From an uncultured Porphyromonadaceae bacterium (lineage in GTDB: Bacteria; Bacteroidota; Bacteroidia; Bacteroidales; Muribaculaceae): 64,000 bases of DNA. Location of the stretch: contig CABUPJ010000002.1 of NCBI GenBank assembly GCA_902493335.1, forward strand, positions 21,356 through 85,355, written 5' to 3'. This document shows, in pieces, positions 44,491-53,204 of this stretch. Position numbers and translations under genes: made by a program. Numbering within the stretch: the first letter of the stretch is position 1; each line of letters begins with the position of its first letter. Below the pieces are notes generated by a model. That model was given only the letters and a program-made list of their open reading frames with translations. It ran no database searches and was not told the origin of the DNA.

Positions 44491-46725
44491 TCAGTTATCT
44501 AAATTATATCGCAATGTGATACTGAAGTGACGCGGCTTGCCCTGCTGATAAAACGTGTTGCCTATCGAGACGAAGTGAAACGTAGAATAATGCGTCGATG
44601 TCAGATTGGCTCCGGCGACCCTGATGCTCCAGTCCTTATGCTCAAGTGCCAGCGAGGCACCGAGCAGAGCATAAAATCTCTGGGATGTCGAATTGCTTTC
44701 ATCCCAATAGATATTGCCGGCGCCACGGCAGTCGACGCTAACCGACGGCGTAGCGCCAAGAAGTGACACAGGCAGACGGTATGTGGCGCCCGCAAAAAGA
44801 GTGTTGGACGGAGCATAGGGAAGTCTGCGGCCAGCATAATCACCCCGGCTGTCTGAGAAGCGCGTGAATGTGGCCTTTGTATAACCATAGCTCAGGCGGA
44901 GGCTAAGATGTTCGTCCGGCAGATAAGTCGCCGACAGCTCGGCACCGCGCGAGGTGGTGCGGCCGGCGTTGGTCATGATACGGCCCGTGACCGTTCCCGG
45001 CGGGAACATCGTCAGCTGCTGATCACGGCAAAGGATGTAGAATCCGACAGCATCGACGCCGAGACGGCCGTCGAGCCACTCTGTCTTGACGCCGCCCTCG
45101 AAGTTCCAGCTCTTTTCAGGCTTATAGCTGACAATCTCTTCAAGCGGATAGCTCATCGAAAGCCCCATATACTGCATAACCCTCTGCTGCAGCACGTCGC
45201 TGAACATCTGGGTGTTAAAGCCACCCGACTTGTAAGCCTTGGCTGCCGAGACATATGCCCGCCAGCTGTCGGCGTTGTAGGCCACGCTGACTTCCGGCAG
45301 GAGCTCGGCATAAGTCTTGTCGAGACTTCCGCGGTCGTCGATGTTGACCCGGCGACGGCCGTATAGCTCGCGGGTGCCGTCAGACAGGACGTGATATGTA
45401 CTGAAACCCGTGTCGCAGAAGCTATGATGGTCGAGCGAATGTTTCTCGAAATCAAACCTCAGCCCGGCCTGAAACTCCCATGGCCCAAGATTATACGTAC
45501 TCTGGTGATAAAGGGCAAAAGCGCCGGTAGTCATGTCAAAATCACTGTCGAGCACAAAACTGCGGCTGTCCCACTCTATCGGATATTCGGGATTGACACT
45601 GTTGCGGTGGTCTTCGATAAGCCGGCCGATGCCCACATCCTTGAACGTCACAGGCGCCTGCATCGATGAGCTGCGCCATAGGCCGAAGACTCCGCCGAGC
45701 CAGCTGTATGACCCGCGCGTGCCTTTGGTAAACAGGTCCTGGGTGACAGCCCACTCGCGTCGCTTCTGCGTCAGAGTGAAATAGTCAAGCGGCGTGAAAT
45801 CCTGATCGAGGGTCATATTGTCGTCGAGATACTGCACAGACGTTATCGAAGTCACCACGACACGTTTGCCGGCCCAGGCCACCGTCAGACCGTCGGAGAA
45901 TGTCGTCCGGCGATAGAAACATGTGTCGTTGTAGGCGATTTGTCCGGTCTCGGCCGAGGCATACGGATAACCGTTTTGCCGGGCAAGCGAGAGGGAGGCC
46001 ACGTTGGTGAGCGAAAGCCATTTGTGAGGGCGCCAGGCAAGTTTCCACCTTGCCGCTCCGCCATGGTCACCGCCGATACGCGAGTTGTTGTACCTGTTTC
46101 TGAAAAAACCGTCAGAACGGTAGTAACGTGCCGTCAGCGCTGTACCCCATGAAGGAGAGAAACGGTGATACCAGCCGGCTCCGGCCTTGAATGAATTGGC
46201 ACTCCCGTATTCGGCTTCGAACCTCACGCCCTGCGTCGTCCATGGCGAACGGGTGTAGACGTTAATCTGACCGCCCATGGTGTTCCGTCCGTTCAAGAGC
46301 GACTGGGCGCCGCGAAGCACCTCGATGCGCTCTATGTCAAAGACATCGAAGTCATAGGCATCCTTATTCAGCACCGGCACATTGTCGATGTTAAGGCCGA
46401 CAACAGGCTGATCCATGCGCGCACCGAGACCGCGTACATACACCGACGATGTCATGCGCGAACCATAATCAGGCATATAGAAGTTAGGGGCCATTTCGCT
46501 TATATCCTTGACCGCAGATATGCCATAGCGTCTTATCATCGACGGTGTTATCGAAGTGGTTGCCGTGATTTCAGCCGACGGCAGCTGTTTGACGCCTACG
46601 ACCTCAAAGCCGGCGAGTGTGCGGTGTCTGGACGACGTGGTATCAGCCGGCTCCGACGCTCCGGCCGCGATAACCGTGAGGCCGACCGCCGCCAGCAGAC
46701 ACATATAATAATTAATATTGTTCAT
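44491..46725 (-). CDS. TonB-dependent outer-membrane receptor
   Basis: A 744-residue receptor. ATG 46725 is chosen because it gives a signal peptide (MNNINYYMCLLAAVGLTVIAAGA); the longer frame runs across the promoter element. Plug marks: FEVVGVKQLPSAEITATTSI, VYVRGLGARMDQPVVGLNID and IEVLRGAQSLLNGRNTMGGQINV. The barrel ends in FSITLRYNLDN. It lacks the SusC N-terminal domain and any SusD neighbour, so a metal chelate or small cofactor is the more likely ligand. A lipoprotein gene follows. Confidence 0.9.
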   Translation of the reverse strand: MNNINYYMCLLAAVGLTVIAAGASEPADTTSSRHRTLAGFEVVGVKQLPSAEITATTSITPSMIRRYGISAVKDISEMAPNFYMPDYGSRMTSSVYVRGLGARMDQPVVGLNIDNVPVLNKDAYDFDVFDIERIEVLRGAQSLLNGRNTMGGQINVYTRSPWTTQGVRFEAEYGSANSFKAGAGWYHRFSPSWGTALTARYYRSDGFFRNRYNNSRIGGDHGGAARWKLAWRPHKWLSLTNVASLSLARQNGYPYASAETGQIAYNDTCFYRRTTFSDGLTVAWAGKRVVVTSITSVQYLDDNMTLDQDFTPLDYFTLTQKRREWAVTQDLFTKGTRGSYSWLGGVFGLWRSSSMQAPVTFKDVGIGRLIEDHRNSVNPEYPIEWDSRSFVLDSDFDMTTGAFALYHQSTYNLGPWEFQAGLRFDFEKHSLDHHSFCDTGFSTYHVLSDGTRELYGRRRVNIDDRGSLDKTYAELLPEVSVAYNADSWRAYVSAAKAYKSGGFNTQMFSDVLQQRVMQYMGLSMSYPLEEIVSYKPEKSWNFEGGVKTEWLDGRLGVDAVGFYILCRDQQLTMFPPGTVTGRIMTNAGRTTSRGAELSATYLPDEHLSLRLSYGYTKATFTRFSDSRGDYAGRRLPYAPSNTLFAGATYRLPVSLLGATPSVSVDCRGAGNIYWDESNSTSQRFYALLGASLALEHKDWSIRVAGANLTSTHYSTFHFVSIGNTFYQQGKPRHFSITLRYNLDN

Positions 46726-46733
46726 TTCTGATG

Positions 46734-46741
46734 CAAAGATA
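46734..46741 (-). promoter_or_regulatory. -7 element close to the TonB receptor start
   Basis: TATCTTTG ends 8 bp before ATG 46725, so the transcript would have almost no leader. Confidence 0.5.
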
Positions 46742-46821
46742 TAGCAAATCCCCATCATATCCATCTGATGCGTTTAAATATTTTTTACGACCACGGTGCG
46801 TCTTCTGTGAAAAATTATCAT

Positions 46822-46829
46822 TAACTTTG
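46822..46829 (+). promoter_or_regulatory. -7 element of the sigma-factor operon
   Basis: TAACTTTG fits TAnnTTTG, 41 bp before ATG 46871. Confidence 0.45.
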
Positions 46830-46870
46830 AGACCCAAACGTATAATCACATCTTTTTATCGCCCGATCAA

Positions 46871-47428
46871 ATGGCCTCACTACCCAAAGAAAACGACGAT
46901 CTCGTTCAACGGCTCCGCGAGCCGTCGACCTGCCGTGCGGCATTCACCGAGGTGATAAAGATATATTCAGAGCCGCTCTACTGGCAGATACGCCGTCTTG
47001 TCGAAGCCCATGAAGACGCCAACGACCTGTTGCAAAACACATTCATGAAAGCATGGTCGTCAATCGAGAACTTCCGCGGCGACGCCAAACTCTCCACATG
47101 GCTCTACAAAATCGCCATCAACGAAAGTATAACATTTCTCGAACGCGAGCGCAAACGCCTCAATATCTCGCTCGACGACCAGGAAGCGTCGCTGGCCAAC
47201 ACCATTGAGGCCGACACCAATATCGACGGCGACGAACTCGCCCTGAAACTGCGCAAAGCCATCGCCACGCTACCCGAAAAACAGCGTATAGTCTTCAATA
47301 TGAAATATTTCGACGACATGAAATATGAAGACATCTCAAACATCCTCGGCACCAGCGTAGGCGCCCTGAAGGCCTCATACCATCTTGCCGTCAAAAAAAT
47401 TGAAAACTTTTTTTCAGACAACGATTAA
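46871..47428 (+). CDS. ECF-type RNA polymerase sigma factor
   Basis: A 185-residue sigma-70 family factor with only the sigma2 and sigma4 domains. Sigma2: EDANDLLQNTFMKAWSSIENFRGDAKLSTWLYKIAINESI. Sigma4: ATLPEKQRIVFNMKYFDDMKYEDISNILGTSVGALKASYH. It is followed by a one-helix membrane protein and a Spy-like exported protein, which suggests an envelope-stress unit in which the next product acts as anti-sigma factor. The next reading frame starts 43 bp after the stop. Confidence 0.92.
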   Translation: MASLPKENDDLVQRLREPSTCRAAFTEVIKIYSEPLYWQIRRLVEAHEDANDLLQNTFMKAWSSIENFRGDAKLSTWLYKIAINESITFLERERKRLNISLDDQEASLANTIEADTNIDGDELALKLRKAIATLPEKQRIVFNMKYFDDMKYEDISNILGTSVGALKASYHLAVKKIENFFSDND

Positions 47429-47471
47429 ACCCTTTAGCCCGACATATGTCAAAATTACAGAAGCACTAAAA

Positions 47472-47915
47472 ATGAAACAGACTACTGACATATTGACCAA
47501 ACTCGACCGCCACGACGGCATGACCGTCCCCGACGGTTATTTTGAAGACTTCGCTGCGCGTATGTCGGCTATGCTGCCCGAGCGTCCCGAAGCCGAGTCG
47601 ACCGTCAGGATTCTCGAGCGTCCGACCCTCTGGAACCGCATACGCCCGTATGTCTATATGGCGGCCATGTTTGCCGGGGTATGGTGCATGCTCAAGATGT
47701 TCACTCTGATGAGCGGAGCTGACGGACACAACGCTATCGACAGCAATCCGATACTTGCCGAAGCCGTGTCAGACGAGGGCTTCATCAACGAGTATGTCAT
47801 CGACGACATCAACCAGTGGGATCTTCTCGACGAGATGCAGCTCGACGGACTCGACGCCGCCACACTCGACTCGCTCGACGCACTGTTTGCTTCAGACGAA
47901 TACAACAATTTCTGA
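47472..47915 (+). CDS. Putative anti-sigma or membrane-anchored partner protein
   Basis: A 147-residue protein from ATG 47472 (MKQTTDILTKLDRHDGMTVPDGYF), preferred to the frame start at 47385 that overlaps the sigma gene. Residues about 60-80 form one membrane helix (PYVYMAAMFAGVWCMLKMFTLM). The part before it is cytosolic and starts with the PDGYFEDFAARM motif often seen in Bacteroidetes proteins next to ECF sigma genes. The outer part is acidic with repeated LDxLDA-like residues. Anti-sigma function is inferred from topology and position. Confidence 0.65.
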   Translation: MKQTTDILTKLDRHDGMTVPDGYFEDFAARMSAMLPERPEAESTVRILERPTLWNRIRPYVYMAAMFAGVWCMLKMFTLMSGADGHNAIDSNPILAEAVSDEGFINEYVIDDINQWDLLDEMQLDGLDAATLDSLDALFASDEYNNF

Positions 47916-47916
47916 C

Positions 47917-48375
47917 ATGAACAGAATATATCTTATCATATTATTTATCGCGACTGTCGCCTCGTCGGCCATGGCTCAGCCACGCCCGACACCCGAAAAC
48001 CGTGAGCGCTGGAAAAGCGAGCTGCGCAACTACAAACACGACTTTATGGCCCGCGAACTCGATCTCTCTCGCGACCAGCAGTCAAAATTCTTCCCGCTCT
48101 ATGACCAGATGGAAGACTCTATCGAGCAGATAAACGCAGATACCCGCGAACTCGAGAAACGCATAGGCGACGACGCCTCTGACATCGAAACCGAAGCCGC
48201 CGCCCGCGCCCTTTTCGAACAAAAGAGCCGCGAAGGTCAGCTCGAACTCGAATACTTCGACTCATTCAAGACCATACTGACGCCACGACAGCTGCTGAAG
48301 CTAAAAAACACAGAACGGCAGTTCATGCGCCGCCTCATGCACCACAACCGCCGGATGCAGAGCACACGACAGTAA
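47917..48375 (+). CDS. Spy/CpxP-like exported protein
   Basis: A 152-residue protein whose ATG 47917 is one base past the previous stop; the longer frame inside the neighbour is rejected. Signal peptide 1-20 (MNRIYLIILFIATVASSAMA). The mature part is almost all helical and charged: DLSRDQQSKFFPLYDQMEDSIEQINADTRELEKRI and LTPRQLLKLKNTERQFMRRLMH, the pattern of LTxxQ-type Spy/CpxP/CnrX proteins. These act as periplasmic chaperones or sensors. With the sigma factor and the one-helix protein it forms a likely three-part stress circuit. Confidence 0.72.
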   Translation: MNRIYLIILFIATVASSAMAQPRPTPENRERWKSELRNYKHDFMARELDLSRDQQSKFFPLYDQMEDSIEQINADTRELEKRIGDDASDIETEAAARALFEQKSREGQLELEYFDSFKTILTPRQLLKLKNTERQFMRRLMHHNRRMQSTRQ

Positions 48376-48407
48376 GCGGCACAATCACACGGTCATGACC
48401 TCACACG

Positions 48408-48443
48408 GCAGCGGTTCTGAAATCAGAGCCGCTGCTGTTTTTT
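48408..48443 (+). terminator. Terminator of the sigma-factor operon
   Basis: GCAGCGG and CCGCTGC arms, extended by TCTG/CAGA, with loop AAAT and a following TGTTTTTTAT. Confidence 0.8.
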
Positions 48444-48544
48444 ATCATACTTATGTAGTTGCATTACCGAAATTTATTGCTAAATTTACGGCGCTTTATC
48501 AAAAGCCGCTGTATTACTTACTTAACTATAACCAAAACAAAGGC

Positions 48545-50656
48545 ATGAATAAAACCACAACCGCCCGGCTTGCCGCGGCAATTATGATTCCTTGTGCTGT
48601 GCTGTGCTCGTGCACTCAGAAGAGTCAGCAGATCAAATCACCCGACGGAGAGATCAGCGTCGACTTCGCGATGCTCTCTGACGGCACACCTTCTTATTCT
48701 GTAAAATTCCAGGGCAAAGACGTCATCAAACCCTCTACCCTCGGCTTCGAGACCCTCGACAGCACCCAGAATTTCAGAAACGGATTCAAGATCGACTCAG
48801 TCACCACTTCGTCTTTCCACGAAGTCTGGACTCCGGTCTGGGGCGAGAACGATTCAATCGACAACACATACAATTCGCTGACAGCATGGCTGTCTAACGA
48901 TGACGCCCGCATGGCCGTCGAATTCCGCGTCTTCGACGACGGCGTAGGCTTCCGCTATATCTTCCCCGAGCAGAAGATAAAAGAAATACTCGTCAAAGAA
49001 GAGATGACCCAGTTTGCCATGCCCGGCGACATAACCGCATGGTGGATTCCCGGCGACTATGACACTCAGGAATATCAGTATACAAAATCACGTCTGAGCG
49101 AAATCAAAGACAACATCGACAGCAGCATGATCGGCAACGTATCGCAGTCGGTATTCTCACAGAACGGCGTGCAGACCTCGCTGCAGCTCAAGAGCGACGA
49201 CGGCGTCTACATCAACCTCCACGAAGCCGCCCTTATCGACTACCCCGCCATGCACCTCAATCTCAACGACACGACGATGGTGTTCACCTCATGGCTGACG
49301 CCCGGCATCCCCGCCGAGAAAGCCCGCCTCGAGCTGCCCCGCACGACCCCCTGGCGTGTCATCATGATAGGCGACAAGGCTACCGACATCCTCGCCTCTA
49401 ACCTCGTCTACAACCTCAACGACCCCTGCGCTCTCGACGACACCTCATGGATCAAGCCCGTCAAATACATGGGCGTATGGTGGGAGATGATCACCGGCAA
49501 GACCTCGTGGGCCTACTCTGACCTCGACAGTGTCGACCTCGCCACCATCGACTACAGCAAAGTAAAGCCCAGCGGCAAACACGGCGCAAATAACGCCAAC
49601 GTGCGCCGCTACATCGACTTCGCCGCTGAAAACGGCTTCGACCAGCTGCTCATCGAAGGCTGGAACATCGGCTGGGAAGACTGGTTCGGCAAAGAGAAAG
49701 ACTTTGTCTTCGACTTCGTGACCCCCTACCCCGACTTCGATATCAAGGCACTCAACGACTACGCTCACTCGAAGGGCATCCGCCTGATGATGCACCACGA
49801 GACCTCTGGCTCTGTCGACAACTACGAGCGCCACATGGACGCCGCCTATGACCTTATGAACAAATACGGCTACAACGCCGTCAAGAGCGGCTATGTAGGC
49901 AACATCCTGCCCAAGGGCGACACCCACTACAGCCAGCGCATGGTCAACCACTATCTCGACGCCGTCAAACGAGCCGCCGACAAACACATCATGGTCAACG
50001 GCCACGAAGCCGTGCGCCCGACCGGCCTCGCCCGCACATATCCCAACCTCGTCGGCAACGAGAGCGCCCTCGGCACCGAATACCGCGTCATGGAGCCCGG
50101 CCACATGGCCATGCTGCCTTTCACCCGTCTCAAAGGCGGCCCGATGGACTTCACCCCGGGCATCGTCAAGATGAACATGGGCGACTTCGTTCCCGGCAGC
50201 CATGACCACAAAAAAGCCACTGTCGCCAACCAGCTTGCCGCGTATGTGACTCTCTATTCACCCCTTCAGATGGCAGCCGATATGCCCGAGCACTACGCCG
50301 AGAAGATGGATGCCTTCCAGTTTATCAAAGACGTACCCGTCGACTGGAGCCGCTCGCTCTATCTTGACGCCGAGCCCGGCGAATATATCGTCGCCGCCCG
50401 AAAGGACAAGAACAGCAACAACTGGTTTGTCGGCGGCACGACCGACAGCAACGCCCGCGAATATACCGTCAGCCTCGACTTCCTCACTCCGGGCAAGACT
50501 TATAAGGCCACAATCTACCGCGACGCCGATGACGCCGACTACCAAAGCAATCCCGAGGCTTATGTCATCGAGACACGCGACGTGACATCAGCCGACAGCA
50601 TCGCAGTCAAGATGGCCCGCGGCGGCGGCTTCGCCATCTCTCTCATCGAGCAGTAA
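48545..50656 (+). CDS. Glycoside hydrolase family 97 (alpha-glucosidase-like)
   Basis: A 703-residue protein. ATG 48545 is chosen since it starts a lipoprotein-like signal (MNKTTTARLAAAIMIPCAVLCSC); the frame start at 48395 lies in the terminator. The N-terminal beta-sandwich (about 25-290) is followed by the TIM barrel with YMGVWWEMITGKTSWAY, LMMHHETSGSVDNYERHMD and VNGHEAVRPTGLARTYPNLVGNESALGTEYR. The Glu in HHET and those in NGHE and NESA match the inverting SusB-type active site with calcium. It would cleave alpha-glucosides at the cell envelope. No susCD pair is near, so it is not part of a visible PUL. Confidence 0.9.
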   Translation: MNKTTTARLAAAIMIPCAVLCSCTQKSQQIKSPDGEISVDFAMLSDGTPSYSVKFQGKDVIKPSTLGFETLDSTQNFRNGFKIDSVTTSSFHEVWTPVWGENDSIDNTYNSLTAWLSNDDARMAVEFRVFDDGVGFRYIFPEQKIKEILVKEEMTQFAMPGDITAWWIPGDYDTQEYQYTKSRLSEIKDNIDSSMIGNVSQSVFSQNGVQTSLQLKSDDGVYINLHEAALIDYPAMHLNLNDTTMVFTSWLTPGIPAEKARLELPRTTPWRVIMIGDKATDILASNLVYNLNDPCALDDTSWIKPVKYMGVWWEMITGKTSWAYSDLDSVDLATIDYSKVKPSGKHGANNANVRRYIDFAAENGFDQLLIEGWNIGWEDWFGKEKDFVFDFVTPYPDFDIKALNDYAHSKGIRLMMHHETSGSVDNYERHMDAAYDLMNKYGYNAVKSGYVGNILPKGDTHYSQRMVNHYLDAVKRAADKHIMVNGHEAVRPTGLARTYPNLVGNESALGTEYRVMEPGHMAMLPFTRLKGGPMDFTPGIVKMNMGDFVPGSHDHKKATVANQLAAYVTLYSPLQMAADMPEHYAEKMDAFQFIKDVPVDWSRSLYLDAEPGEYIVAARKDKNSNNWFVGGTTDSNAREYTVSLDFLTPGKTYKATIYRDADDADYQSNPEAYVIETRDVTSADSIAVKMARGGGFAISLIEQ

Positions 50657-50689
50657 TAAACACGACACCCATAACCGGTGACATATTTA

Positions 50690-50732
50690 CAGCCCCGGCG
50701 CAAGCTATTGATTTGCTCTGGGGCTGATTTAT
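50690..50732 (+). terminator. Terminator after the GH97 gene
   Basis: CAGCCCC (50690-50696) pairs with GGGGCTG (50720-50726), followed by ATTTAT. The loop is long. Confidence 0.5.
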
Positions 50733-50777
50733 CTTCGCTTTATTGCGCCTAAGGCTGAAAATAAGCAAAATTTTCGT

Positions 50778-50785
50778 TAATTTTG
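50778..50785 (+). promoter_or_regulatory. -7 element directly before lysA
   Basis: TAATTTTG fits TAnnTTTG and ends 4 bp before the ATG at 50790, so the lysA mRNA would be leaderless. Confidence 0.5.
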
Positions 50786-50789
50786 CACC

Positions 50790-51935
50790 ATGATGTTAAA
50801 CGCTACTGAATTCGGGGACGTCAAGACACCCTGCTACCTTTATGACATGAATCTGCTGCGGCACACCGCCGCATCCTTGAAAGAAGCCATAGGCCAAAGG
50901 CCTGTACACGTACACTACGCAATGAAGGCCAATTCAAATCCGGAAATCCTGCGGGCAATCAGCGCCGCAGGCTTCGGCGCCGACTGCGTCAGCGGTGGAG
51001 AAATCAGGCTGGCCCTCGAGTGCGGCTTCAAGGGCGCCGACATATCATACGCCGGGGTCGGCAAGACCGACGATGAAATCAATCTCGGACTCGACTGCGG
51101 CATCGGATGCTTCATCGTCGAATCAATCGAAGAACTCGCCATCATCGGCGATATTTCGGCCTCACGCTCGGTAAAGGCTCCCGTGGCGCTACGCATCAAT
51201 CCCGACATAGACGCCCACACCCACCAATATATAACCACAGGACTCAAAGAGAACAAATTCGGCATCGACATGCGACTGCTCGACAAAGCTCTTGGCGTGC
51301 TCGACCGCTATCAGTCGCTTCAGCTGAAAGGCCTGCATTTCCATATCGGGTCACAGATACTTACGCCTGCACCCTTTGTCGAACTCTGCCGTCGCGTCAA
51401 CCGCATCGCCGCAGAAATCACCACTCGGGGCCATAGCCTTGAATTCATTGACACGGGCGGCGGTTTCGGCATCGACTATGACAATCCCGACTTAAATCCT
51501 ATACCCGGCTTCAAACCGTTTATCGACGCCATCATTGACAATCTCGACCTCACCCTCTGCCGCTTTGTCATCATAGAACCGGGCCGCTCACTTGTGGCTC
51601 AGTGCGGCACACTGCTGTCACACGTCATTTACGTCAAAGAAGGTGTCGGCAAGAAATTCATCATCCTCGACGCCGGCATGAACAACCTGATACGTCCGGC
51701 CCTCTACGGCGCGCATCACCGCATCGAGAACATCTCGACAAAACCCGGCACAGCCCTTGAAAAATATGATGTCGTAGGCCCAATATGCGAGAGCGCGGAC
51801 ACATTCGCCGAAAACGAAAGCTTGCCGCGCACCCGTCGCGGCGACCTTATCGCCATACGCTCGGCCGGCGCCTACGGCGAGACGATGTCGTCGACATACA
51901 ACTCGCGTCCACTGCAATCATTCATATTGAAATAA
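50790..51935 (+). CDS. lysA: Diaminopimelate decarboxylase
   Basis: A 381-residue PLP enzyme that turns meso-diaminopimelate into lysine and CO2, the last step of lysine synthesis. The PLP-binding Lys is in VHYAMKANSN; also seen are HFHIGSQI, IDTGGGFGIDYDNP (phosphate loop), EPGRSLVAQCG, and VVGPICESADTF with the active-site Cys. The C-terminal AGAYGETMSSTYNSRPL is typical. Either ATG of the ATGATG pair could start. It stands alone; carA follows after 110 bp with its own promoter. Confidence 0.92.
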   Translation: MMLNATEFGDVKTPCYLYDMNLLRHTAASLKEAIGQRPVHVHYAMKANSNPEILRAISAAGFGADCVSGGEIRLALECGFKGADISYAGVGKTDDEINLGLDCGIGCFIVESIEELAIIGDISASRSVKAPVALRINPDIDAHTHQYITTGLKENKFGIDMRLLDKALGVLDRYQSLQLKGLHFHIGSQILTPAPFVELCRRVNRIAAEITTRGHSLEFIDTGGGFGIDYDNPDLNPIPGFKPFIDAIIDNLDLTLCRFVIIEPGRSLVAQCGTLLSHVIYVKEGVGKKFIILDAGMNNLIRPALYGAHHRIENISTKPGTALEKYDVVGPICESADTFAENESLPRTRRGDLIAIRSAGAYGETMSSTYNSRPLQSFILK

Positions 51936-51981
51936 AGGCATATTTTAAGCGCCGAAACCTGAAGAATAGGATTTTTTTCGT

Positions 51982-51989
51982 ATCTTTGC
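51982..51989 (+). promoter_or_regulatory. -7 element of carA
   Basis: TATCTTTG lies 56 bp before the carA start. It supports the start at 52046 rather than the longer frame. Confidence 0.6.
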
Positions 51990-52045
51990 ATGGTTTTCCA
52001 ATCATTGGGGGAGCCAAAATCACATTTACTGCAAAACCCACCCCT

Positions 52046-53179
52046 ATGCGAGAGACAAAACGCGCCGTCCTCATTCTTGCCGACGGCACCAAATTTGAAG
52101 GTAAATCCTTCGGCTATGAAGCATCGGCCTCCGGAGAAGTAGTTTTCAACACAGCCATGACCGGCTATCCCGAGAGCCTGACCGACCCGTCTTATGAAGG
52201 GCAGATTCTGGTAACGACATTCCCGCTTCTCGGCAACTACGGCGTGCCGCCGGCCGACAGCCGCGACTTTCTGAGCGATTATCTCGAAGACTCACACATA
52301 CACTGCCGCGCCATCATCGCCCAGGACTATTCATGGCAACACAGCCACTGGCTGGCCGACCGCTCACTCTCTGACTGGCTGAAAAGCGAAAAAATCACCG
52401 GCATATACGACATCGACACCCGCGCCCTGACCAAGCACCTGCGTGAAAACGGCTCAATGCTTGGCAAAATCATCATCGAGGGCTGTGACGATGTCGATTT
52501 TTATAATCCCAACCTCGAAAACCTCGTCGGCATGACGTCGAGCAACGGCGTAACTCTCTATGACACCGATGCCGAAGGCCACATCAACGCTGTCAGCCTC
52601 GACCCCGAGAATCCCGACGCAGGCAAGTCTGACAAAAAGACTGTCGTTCTGGTCGACTGCGGCGTCAAGCACAATATCATACGCTGTCTGACCCGCCGCG
52701 GTGTCCGCGTCGTGCGTGTGCCATGGGACTACGACTTCAGCCGCATCGCCTACGACGGTCTGTTTATCTCCAACGGTCCGGGCAATCCGGACTTCGCCGA
52801 CGCCACCGTCGCCAATCTGCGCCGGGCTCTTGACGGAGACCGCCCGATATGCGGCATCTGCATGGGCAACCAGCTGCTCGCCAAAGCTGCCGGAGCTAAA
52901 ACATACAAACTCAAATACGGTCACCGCAGCCACAACCAGCCCGTGCGCCGCGTCGGCACCGACACATGTTTCGTGACATCGCAGAACCATGGCTTCGCCG
53001 TCGACTCAGACACTCTTCCCGAAGGCTGGGAACCGCTCTTCGTCAATATGAACGACGGCACAAACGAAGGTATTCGCCACTGCTCGAAACCTTTCTTCTC
53101 GGCCCAGTTCCACCCCGAAGCATCGAGCGGACCGAAAGACACCGAATTCCTTTTCGACGAATTTATAAGCTTGCTTTAA
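52046..53179 (+). CDS. carA: Carbamoyl-phosphate synthase small subunit
   Basis: A 377-residue glutaminase subunit. The start MRETKRAVLILADGTKFEGKSFG is the usual one; the frame start at 51785 lies inside lysA. The N-terminal domain has FNTAMTGYPESLTDPSYEGQI and GNYGVPPADS. The class I glutamine amidotransferase domain has the Cys nucleophile in ICGICMGNQLLA and His/Glu in FHPEASSGP. It feeds ammonia to CarB for arginine and pyrimidine synthesis. carB starts 25 bp after the stop. Confidence 0.96.
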   Translation: MRETKRAVLILADGTKFEGKSFGYEASASGEVVFNTAMTGYPESLTDPSYEGQILVTTFPLLGNYGVPPADSRDFLSDYLEDSHIHCRAIIAQDYSWQHSHWLADRSLSDWLKSEKITGIYDIDTRALTKHLRENGSMLGKIIIEGCDDVDFYNPNLENLVGMTSSNGVTLYDTDAEGHINAVSLDPENPDAGKSDKKTVVLVDCGVKHNIIRCLTRRGVRVVRVPWDYDFSRIAYDGLFISNGPGNPDFADATVANLRRALDGDRPICGICMGNQLLAKAAGAKTYKLKYGHRSHNQPVRRVGTDTCFVTSQNHGFAVDSDTLPEGWEPLFVNMNDGTNEGIRHCSKPFFSAQFHPEASSGPKDTEFLFDEFISLL

Positions 53180-53204
53180 CCCCCCGATACAAAGACAACC
53201 GACA

